From Seminavis robusta (taxonomy: Eukaryota; Bacillariophyta; Bacillariophyceae; Naviculales; Naviculaceae), in NCBI GenBank assembly GCA_903772945.1, contig CAICTM010000338.1, forward strand, positions 1 through 64,000: a stretch of 64,000 nt of DNA, written 5' to 3'. Numbering within the stretch: the first letter of the stretch is position 1; each line of letters opens with the position of its first letter. The position numbers and the translations under genes were made by a program. Of this stretch, positions 56,341 to 64,000 are shown in pieces. The notes below the pieces were generated by a model, which was given only the letters and a program-made list of their open reading frames with translations, did no database searches and was not told the DNA's origin.

Positions 56341-56360
56341 AGCCAAGACTAAACGATAGT
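56341..56360 (-). repeat. Terminal inverted repeat, right, of the piggyBac-type element
   Basis: 20 bp, perfect inverse of 52791-52810; subterminal palindrome 12 bp further in. Confidence 0.85.
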
Positions 56361-56559
56361 AGAGCCACCGCGGCCGGTAGCCGCTTGTTGCATTACATGC
56401 AGTGGTAGGGTGTGTCATGGTGGCTCCTAGGAAGCAGGAAGAAGAGAGGGGGGTTTTAGAGTAGGGAAATTATCTACGGAAGCCAGCCAGGGCCAGGCTT
56501 AAGCAAAGAACAGTCGAAATTCAGGACTAGGTTCTGTGGATCAGGGGCAAGAAATTGAG

Positions 56560-59210
56560 GACCATTACGGGGGCAAAGGGTTTGGCTTTGCGGGATCACG
56601 GAGACATAAATGGGTAGCTTTCACAAGGGCAATTGAGATACGGGTCTGCATGAAGAACATCATTTGGAGTAGGAAAATTGAGTTTTGGAGGCAGAGCAGA
56701 AGCAAGGCGTTGTAAGAGATTTTGGCTTGAGGGGCAAGCAGCCATCCACTGAAACAACAAAGGGGTGAGAAGGAAGCGCGATTGGACTCGCACGATCTTT
56801 ATATTTGGAAATTTTGTCGCGTTCTTGTTGGGTTAAAACTTTGACGGGATCTTTATTGCGGTAAGAGGCACAGTCAAATCAGTGACACGTACGTCAAATA
56901 GCTGTAGTACCTCGTTCAAACAAGCCGCGAATGGAAAGATCACCACGTAAGAGCTCGGGGGCTGGAGGGGGATTAGAGGGGGGGGAGGAAGGGGAGGTAA
57001 GGTAGAAATTGGGTGACCGGCAGGGATGTAGGGGCGGAACAGATGGAAGGGGTGGTTCTGATGACGCTAGAGGAACCAAAGCATTCACATGCAATAGAAC
57101 CAAGTTCATTGCGGATTTCATTATGGCGACGGATGATTAAGCCACCGCGTTTGCAATCCAGAGCATGTGGAACGCTGAAGGGACCAGTACAGCCATCACA
57201 AAGAGCTGGAAGAGCTGGGGGGTAAGACCGAACCGGAGAAAGAGAGCATCACGCCATTCTTGAGCAGAGAGGTGAGTGCGTTTGGCAATATCGGGCATGA
57301 CTGCAAGCCAGGAGCCAGTGCAACGACTGCGATTGAGGCGGGACTGCTCAGCCGGAGTGGAGAGTGGCTTGATGGGTCTCGAAAGCCGCTTGGTAGGCGT
57401 TTGATGGCGTTTGGTGGCGCTGATAGACCTTCTTGAGGGCTGTGCGATGGTTTTCAATTCTGAAGGGATGATGTGGGGGCTCAAGGAAGGGGGTGGCAGG
57501 GTCGTGGAGGGGGCTAGGGGGGATGGGAATTAAGGGCAAGGGGGCAAGAAGGGATCGGGTAATTTCCGAAGTAATTTCGCGACTGGCAATGTAGCGGAGG
57601 GGGGCTTCCGTAATGGGGTTGGGGAGAGAAAGGCCAGCAAACTTGTATGGGAGGGAAGTGAGAGCTCGGGGGGTAGTTCGCTTGAATGAAGGTTCATAAG
57701 AGCGGGAAGAAGCTCAAAATCCAGAGCATTTCCAAGGGAAGCCAAGAGTCCGAGGGGACACGAAGACACGTTGCACAAATTCCATTCCATTTGGAGAGAC
57801 TTTTGGCAGGCAATATAAGCCGACTGGGGGTAGAACTGAGCCACTTCCCAAAGAGATTGAATGCAGGCCGTCCAGTTGTGATTTTGGAATAAACCCAGGA
57901 GGAAAGGGCTTTAGGTTCGCCGATATGACCACCGAGAATCTGGCACCATTGGTGACTTGGAGTTGAGAGCCGCGGGTACGCGTAAATTGAGTGGTTGCTG
58001 TGTGAAAATTGGCATGTGAGTAATAATTTTGCATTTATTGCGCTGAACAAAGTAGCCGAATGGTTTGCCTAGCCGAATAAGACGGTCTAGAAGAAATTGT
58101 AAATCAGTAAATTTGCCGGCAGCATTGCATCATCGGCATACCAGAGATGCAAAAGGTGAGGGAACTCATGGTAAGCCGTTTAATGAGAGGAACTAAGGCT
58201 AAACCGTAGCAGTAAATGGCTAAAGGATCACCTTGCACGACTCCAACGGCGCTGAGGATAATGTGAGCTGTTCAGCGGTGGAGTCGTGAAAAATAACAAG
58301 GGCCAATGTTTGTAACTGTTTAAGGTAAAGCGGGCGCCTTCAGGGCCAAAGATGGCGAACTGTATAAAGCATGGCAGTTCGATTCAATTCGTTGAAGGCG
58401 TTAGAAGCATCTATAATAAGGAAGCCAAAATCAGAGTCGAGACTGTCAGATGAGCCAAGGTGATGATCCCAAACATGATTTGCCGTGTGGACGGCACTTC
58501 AATGCCTGCTTTCAAACCAACGGAAAGCTGAGAAGTGCCAGCTGCTGCAGCCGCAGCGGGGCAGCAACAGCGAGGACACATTTGGCAATGTAGCGTCGTT
58601 CAATGTTACCAATACCTATGGGGCGTACACCGGGAAATTTATCGAGAGCCATGCCGCGATTGGCATTGAGAGCTCGGATGGCGGCCCAAGGAACCAAGTT
58701 GTTGGCTTGCCATTGAGCAAAGAGACCAAACGCAGCTCGAAGTTGGGTACTAGCGCGGCGATAGCGAAGGAGCCAATTTTTGAGAGTTGGACCATCGGTG
58801 CCGCCTAGGCCGCAAGCACCGGATAGTTTGCCAGCAACCTGTTCAGAAATTTCAGGGGTAATTTGAAGATCTACAAAGGCTGGTGGGGGAGCATCGAATT
58901 TGGGAAGCTGGGCTAAATTAATAGGGGTTGGAGAGGGATGCTTGGATTTGAGAATGTCCAAGACAGACCGCTCGGTGCCCTTGCCGTCATCAGTGTGAGC
59001 TGTGGGGAGCAGCACGCCGAATTGTTCACGTGCAGTGATAAAGCGGACAGCTCGGCGCACCTCACCTTGAAGCATGAGATGCTGAAAGCGGCGGGCTCGT
59101 TGTTCTGGTGTGCTGGAGCCGCGGCGATCGGAGAGGAAAGACTCCATGGCTTTGTGACATTCGGTAACAAGTGATTCATAAGAAGAAGACTTAGTGTTCT
59201 ATCGGACATG
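56560..59210 (-). mobile_element. Decayed LINE with reverse transcriptase and nuclease-like C-terminus
   Basis: Coding remnants on the minus strand, in several frames. From about 59150 to 58510 one frame reads 'RRGSSTPEQRARRFQHLMLQ', then 'GLGGTDGPTLKNWLLRYR' and 'FPGVRPIGIGNIERRYIAK', the start of a LINE RT. Around 58440-58310 'DASNAFNELNR' (RT motif A) and 'VRHLWPEGARF' are seen, and near 58140-58110 'WYADDA' (catalytic motif). Near 56970-56890 'LLRGDLSIRGLFERGTTAI' and, past a frame change, 'DVRVTD' and 'YRNKDPVKVLTQQERDK' resemble the restriction-like nuclease end of such elements. Several frameshifts and stops are present, so it is inactive. Borders are approximate; no target duplication found. 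It abuts the piggyBac-type element. Confidence 0.75.
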
Positions 59211-61404
59211 GCTACACTGCCTTTCTATTATCTTCGGGTCGAATCGGTGTGAAGAGGAAGCAGTCAATCGGTCGCCTCTCTCATGGTCGCTCCCGGGAAG
59301 AGCAAAGATAATGAACCATCGAAAGAACGAAAGAAATGTGTCGATCCGTCACTGCCGCCGCTTAAAAAAGAAGAAGAGCAGAGTGTCATGGTGGAGTGAT
59401 AGCAGCAATAAAAGAAGAGTAGGCCGCTGGTCCTGAGCTCCGGCTGGCTGCTAGTGTCGCCGTTCTTCGATGAGATAGTGTCTGCAACCAACGAAAGAGC
59501 GTCTCTGTTGGCTCCCTCTTTAAGCTGGACACCGTATTTAGACAGCCAGCTATTTTTACTCCCTCTTTTAAGCTTTTGACAGCCAATTCAATGCAAGATC
59601 CAACCACCACACACCTTTTTAGTTTTCCACCCATGCTATTCCAGGCCGAATTCCTACAAGGCCTGATGTATCTGGCAATAGACTAACAGGGGTAATCTTC
59701 CATGCAGGTGTGTGTGGATTGGAGGATCCAATGGTTGCCTCCTCTTGTGGTGGTACCCTTCTTTGATAGTTAGTATCAGGAATGGCTCTAGCAGTCAATT
59801 ACAGCATAGCATAGCATAGCCGCGAGTTGCTCGTCATACCGGTATCTTCCAGTCAGCGATCGTTCGATCTAAAATGAAAGAGCAGCTCGAACTGTGAACG
59901 GAATATCCAAAATGAAGCCTCATGATGTTGTGAGAAGGAGCAGCCAAGCAAGGCCCACAGCTAAGGTTGACTTTGCCTACACACGTATCTTCTTCGACAA
60001 GCAAAACTGAGGTGAAGTGGTCAGCCAGGTGGTGGGAGTTGCCATGGCCATGTGCCTGTGGAACCCCTTGGTGGCCCCGTGCGGGCAATGGCAACACGAG
60101 AAACATAGTCACGTCAGCACGTCAGCTCCAAAAGTATTTTGCAAGTTGTTGACGGGGCCGCTTGCTTCTTATTCGAAAATGGTAGCTGCTGTATCATGTG
60201 TCCCGTGAGCCATAAGAAGCAGTTCGGTAGTGGTATCGGCCGTCGTTGGGTGCGGCAACAGGAGCGCCATGTTAAAATCCAAAAATCGATTTTGGCCAAC
60301 TCGAAGGGATTGGCAACACAGCCAAGGTTGATTGTTGTCTCTGCCGACGAATGAATCTTCTCCTAAGCTTGGAAATATGGTTGTTCCTGTTGAAGAGGCT
60401 TCAATAAACAGCAAGCAAAGAGGTTGTTAGTACCGGTAGCAGGAATGGCTCAACCAGTCAATTCCAGCGGGAGAGTCGAGTCAATTCCAGCGGTACCGGT
60501 AGCTGGTTGCGAGTTATACTCACTACTCGTTCTAACCAAAATGAAAGAAAAAAGAATTCGTCCTCTCCGGTCTTCCGAACATCCAAATTGAAGCTATGCA
60601 CTCTTGAAGAGGGCCTCCCATAATAGTATTAAACTATTAAACTCCCTGTTGGCATTCTGGAATGGTGGCTTCCAGCGGTGTCGGCAACGCACGAACGTGT
60701 TGGTGGCAATTTGCCGGTCGGCGGCGGCAACACGAATGCCATTGTGGGATTTGAGGTGAATTTCCTACTGGGTGCTGCGTAGATCAAGTCATTGAGAGGT
60801 AGACAGATTGAAAATAAAAAGGATAAAGCTATCGGCAAAGCCTCGAATCGCTGTTGTCGTCGTTACCTGTTGTTATCTCGCAACGTTCGAAATCAATCTT
60901 CCAGCGATCTGCTGCTGCCAAGGTATCTTCACTAGCAGTCTCTTCCCCTTTTGAAAAGATAGAGTGTAAATAAAGATAATAATATTTTAGCATCAAAGCC
61001 TCATGCACTCAATGGCAAAGCCTCGAGAATACGTCGTTGGCCGTTACCAGCCAACAAGCCCGACTTGTATCTCACAACAAGGATTTCGAAACTCCCAGAA
61101 GATGGCCTTGAGGACTTTCTTTCCACTTGCAATGCTGTTCAGTCAATTTTATATGGACCCCTCTTGTTGAATAAATAGTGTTGCTCGATCATGGTGACAC
61201 CAGCATCACCATGGTGGAGTGGTCCTGGCCAGCCTTTGATTGGATTCAATCGATTCGATTCGATTCATACCGGTAAGCCTGCAGGCTGTCTATCAATTCC
61301 AAAAGAACGTGCCATTTGAGCGTGGAGACTCCCAATGTTTACCTTTTGGCCAAAAACAGCGAATCCTGAGATCCAGAGGGCAGCAGCATCATTAATAGCG
61401 TGGA
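59211..61404. other. Intergenic with a diverged duplication
   Basis: About 2.2 kb without a supported gene. A unit near 59773-59925 ('caggaatggctc..(g)cagtcaatt', 'gcgagtt', 'aaaatgaaag', 'atatccaaaatgaagc') recurs near 60438-60597. (GCATA)n occurs near 59803-59819. The right end is the upstream region of the gene at 61405. Confidence 0.45.
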
Positions 61405-63726
61405 ATGTTGACGATGATGGAGCGTCCCATGGAGAGGCCCACGGCCTTGGAATATCAGCATATTGAAGCGCTGGAGAAGCTGAAAGTTGGCCTCATGGAT
61501 GACTTGCGCTTGTTGCGAAAGGAAATGGCCAAGCTGACATCACAAGTTCTGGAGATTCAGAACCAAGCCCAGTCGCTGATGGGAACGTTTGTTGGCGGCA
61601 CCGCATCCCTCAACCCCGCAATAGCATCACCGCCTCAAGCAGATGGAAACTCAAGAAAACAAGATGGGGAATCGTTGCCTACATGTCGATCTCCGGTCAG
61701 ACGTGTGAGCGAAGGGGAGACGGAACATCCTGGCAAGTCTTACGCAGACCTGTCATATCCGCCATTCGGTACCCTGTTTCTCCCTTTGCCGGATCCTTTG
61801 GAAGATGCACCAAACCAAGCACCGGTACAGACACAGGAGATCTTGCAGGGGACTGTACAACCCGCAGGTGAAGCTGAACCAACGCTCAATCCCCAGAACA
61901 CCCGAAAAATTGGTGACACAGGTACCGGTACTTCGATCAGTACCGCCAGCGCCAAAGATACCGGTAGTGGCTCCTCCCATCAAGGACCTCCGTTGTGTCT
62001 GATTCAAAATGACAATAACGATGGAGACACAGGTACCCCGGTTAGGGGTGAACAAGAAGGAGTTGTGGCTGCAGCAGGGGAGAGCAAACAAAACAACATC
62101 CAGAATCAGGCTGTGGGAACACCCCTCCCGACCAGACAGAATCAACCAAACTCGGACACCAACAAGCAAACATCTGATGAATGTTCTTGCACGGACCAAT
62201 TCGAGCCAATACCAATCTGCATGGATCAAGCGACTCTCGGACCAGGAGGTGCTGATGAAAACAAGCCTACTGATCAAGGATTCGAGCCAATACCAATCTG
62301 CATGGAACAAGAGACTCTCGGACCAGGAGGCGCTGATGAAAACAAGCATACTGATGAAGCAGAACATTCAAAGGATTCCTATGAGCCAGTCGCGTTCCAC
62401 CGAATATATCCGCAAAAGGAAACAGATACTAGTATAGATCAGGGAGGATCCAGTGCTGCTGCCATCGTGTCGCCATCGGATCCACTCAAAACGATGCGTC
62501 CATTCACAGTTCTTGACGATGCATTGGACGAATCGTCGCGTGGACGTACCTCGCCTCCCGAAACCACAACAGCGAAGACGGCGACTGGTTGCAATCCAGA
62601 CAAAAGCAAAGAAAAGGCCAAAACGTGCACTCCAAATGTGTTTGACAAGGAGGAAAACGGCGGTAAGAAGGCACTCGGAGAGGGCGAAAGATCTGAAAAC
62701 CCGCAGAAGACTGCAGATGTATCGACGCCGACCAAGGTGTCGGCAGTGTCGACACCAAAGACACAAGTTGCTACTCCCAAAACGCGAATCCGACTTCGAA
62801 TGCCAGAGAAAGCTACTGCCTGCGAGGAAGGGGGCGCTGACAAAGCTGATAGGTCGACAGAACGGATCAGAGATATTGTGCCCAACGGTACGACTGAGAA
62901 TGAATCAAGAGCAGATGCGACCCCCGCTCACCCCAATAATAGAAAAACAACAACGGAAGTAGAACAGCAACCCTCCAAGAAGAAGCCGAGTCCAGCCTCA
63001 AAACAAGAGATGCAAAGAAAGGAGGCCATGAAAAATCTACTGCATCGACAAGAGGCTGAGCTAAGGCAACTGCAAGAGCAACACCAACGCGCCATAGCTG
63101 TTCTCGTGCACCATGCCAATGGTGAATCGACAGAAACAGAACGAGAAAAGGAAATGCGACGGCAAAAGGAGCGCTTCTTGATGTTCACCAGAGTGCTTAT
63201 GAAATACCTCGAGACCAAAGATCGAACATTGCACGGCAAAGTCAAAAAAGTTATCAAAGAATGCGCCGAACGAAACAAGCGACAGGAACCAGGATACGAG
63301 TCCGTCACAGCATCCATGAGAGAGAGATTTAAGGAGATCGTTCCAGATGATTACTGGAAACGGGCCGAATCGTATCTAGACCACTTTTTGGCCCAAAAAC
63401 AAAAAAGAGACAATCAGACCGGAGGTTCATCTTCGTCGCCTTCTGCCAGACCTGTAACTAACGAACAACGACCCCCTGTCAGAGCTGCAGTAGCCCACCG
63501 GACTCCCAATGGTTCGAAGCAGCTAACGGCAGTCAGGCAAGTCTATCTCGGGAAGAGAAGGCTCAATACCCCGGACCGCCAGGACGGGAAAAAGAAAGCC
63601 AAAGTTTCGCGGTCTCCCATTGCTTCGAAGAAGAAGCTACCCGGACGTGCCTCTCGGAAGGGGAGGCCCAATACCCCCAACCGCCACAACGGGGAAAAGA
63701 AAGCCAATGTTTGGACTCCAAGCTAG
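61405..63726 (+). CDS. Disordered/coiled-coil hypothetical protein with internal repeats
   Basis: Single exon, 773 residues. Residues about 15-60 form a coiled coil (QHIEALEKLKVGLMDDLRLL). Residues 60-540 are polar and disordered. Inside, a unit of about 27 residues starting 'FEPIPICM(D/E)Q' and continuing '(A/E)TLGPGGADENK' occurs twice in tandem (near 272-325). A second coiled coil spans about 530-590 (EAELRQLQEQHQRAIAVLVH). It leads into a compact helical block at about 590-670 ('RFLMFTRVLMKYLETKDRTL', 'KVIKECAERNKRQEPGYESV', 'DDYWKRAESYLDHFLAQKQ'), the best candidate for a folded domain. The end is basic, with the unit 'R(L/P)NTP(D/N)R..G.KKA.V' twice. No family is named with confidence; a nuclear scaffold or transcription co-regulator is only a guess. 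Confidence 0.75.
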   Translation: MLTMMERPMERPTALEYQHIEALEKLKVGLMDDLRLLRKEMAKLTSQVLEIQNQAQSLMGTFVGGTASLNPAIASPPQADGNSRKQDGESLPTCRSPVRRVSEGETEHPGKSYADLSYPPFGTLFLPLPDPLEDAPNQAPVQTQEILQGTVQPAGEAEPTLNPQNTRKIGDTGTGTSISTASAKDTGSGSSHQGPPLCLIQNDNNDGDTGTPVRGEQEGVVAAAGESKQNNIQNQAVGTPLPTRQNQPNSDTNKQTSDECSCTDQFEPIPICMDQATLGPGGADENKPTDQGFEPIPICMEQETLGPGGADENKHTDEAEHSKDSYEPVAFHRIYPQKETDTSIDQGGSSAAAIVSPSDPLKTMRPFTVLDDALDESSRGRTSPPETTTAKTATGCNPDKSKEKAKTCTPNVFDKEENGGKKALGEGERSENPQKTADVSTPTKVSAVSTPKTQVATPKTRIRLRMPEKATACEEGGADKADRSTERIRDIVPNGTTENESRADATPAHPNNRKTTTEVEQQPSKKKPSPASKQEMQRKEAMKNLLHRQEAELRQLQEQHQRAIAVLVHHANGESTETEREKEMRRQKERFLMFTRVLMKYLETKDRTLHGKVKKVIKECAERNKRQEPGYESVTASMRERFKEIVPDDYWKRAESYLDHFLAQKQKRDNQTGGSSSSPSARPVTNEQRPPVRAAVAHRTPNGSKQLTAVRQVYLGKRRLNTPDRQDGKKKAKVSRSPIASKKKLPGRASRKGRPNTPNRHNGEKKANVWTPS

Positions 63727-64000
63727 CTGGGCTACCAGATGCATGTAGTCAGTCTGGTCCAAAACCCGTAGTTTGCCCAGCTCAGTTTCCCTAAGAATCC
63801 AGGCCTTTGATGTCAGCTGCATGTCCCGATATCCTTCTCTGGCCCGAAGTCGGTGAACGACAAGGTACGTATATATTCTCCAAATGCCACGATGAGGCTA
63901 CAATAAAGTTAAACATCTATTCCTATGCTTCCATGTCCTTATCCTATCCAAACAATTAATTCTGCTAGCTAGCTAATCTTCCAGGTCGATAGCTAGCTAG

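Larger units (their letters stand above)
52791..56360 (-). mobile_element. PiggyBac-type DNA transposon, apparently complete
   Basis: 3570 bp with 20-bp perfect terminal inverted repeats, ACTATCGTTTAGTCTTGGCT (52791-52810 and, inverted, 56341-56360). Just inside lie palindrome-like blocks of the type CACTGC(T/C)GGGCAGTG: 52820-52834, 52926-52940, 56135-56148 and 56315-56328, plus a weaker one near 52849. These are likely transposase binding sites. One transposase gene fills the centre with an intact frame. The usual piggyBac TTAA target duplication is absent at these ends (flanks accggt and agagcc), so either the borders differ or this lineage uses another target. Confidence 0.85.

Noticed and set aside
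57137-58050. Several minus-strand frames at 57.1-58.1 kb as host genes
   Set aside because: They lie between the RT and nuclease parts of the decayed LINE and switch frames; treated as LINE remains.
61683-62437. Alternate-frame and antisense frames within 61.4-63.7 kb
   Set aside because: Shadows of the 773-residue gene, which is open over its full length.

Overview
The window looks like nuclear DNA of a pennate diatom or a close stramenopile. The evidence is the mix of protein families (a DUF6824 domain fused to CRAL-TRIO, a type III metacaspase with p10 before p20, short secreted vWD-domain proteins, leucine-rich-repeat proteins ending in a CC..C tail), genes with few short introns (about 60-150 bp, GT-AG), an ASAFAP-like plastid presequence on a peroxiredoxin, and diatom-type retroelements. 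I cannot name the species. Start codons were chosen as real ATGs and exon borders were drawn by eye from GT-AG sites that restore family-consistent protein.

Region 1 (1-23 kb) is gene-rich. After a CA-rich minisatellite come CRAL-TRIO/DUF6824 (-), a Ser/Pro-rich hypothetical (-), a YchF-type GTPase (+), a probable plastid peroxiredoxin (+), an ARF1 GTPase with a 24-nt microexon (+), a small hypothetical that shares both ends with the earlier Ser/Pro-rich protein (+), an LRR membrane protein (-), a secreted vWD protein (+), a type III metacaspase carrying a C-terminal ubiquitin-like domain (-), and a seven-transmembrane receptor-like protein (+).

Region 2 (23-44 kb) is built around an inverted duplication of about 2.5 kb (23.0-28.2 kb on minus; 41.1-43.6 kb on plus). 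Each copy holds an uncharacterised gene of about 590 residues. The left copy is split by a 5'-truncated LINE with a 17-bp target duplication; the right copy is open. Between them lie a young-looking Ty1/copia element with matching 176-bp LTRs, a large hypothetical membrane protein whose promoter has a duplicated palindromic block, a diverged tandem duplication, and a small J-domain protein.

Region 3 (44-52 kb) has an F-box-like protein (-), a small secreted Cys-rich protein (+) and a TPR-like/MYND zinc-finger protein (+).

Region 4 (52-64 kb) is a transposon cluster: a MITE packed with a 10-12 bp tandem motif, an apparently complete piggyBac-type transposon (998-residue, one-intron transposase, 20-bp terminal inverted repeats, internal palindromes, no TTAA flank), and a decayed LINE with RT and nuclease-like C-terminus. 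It ends in a 773-residue disordered/coiled-coil protein. The metacaspase-ubiquitin-like fusion, the inverted duplication and the piggyBac element are the most interesting items.
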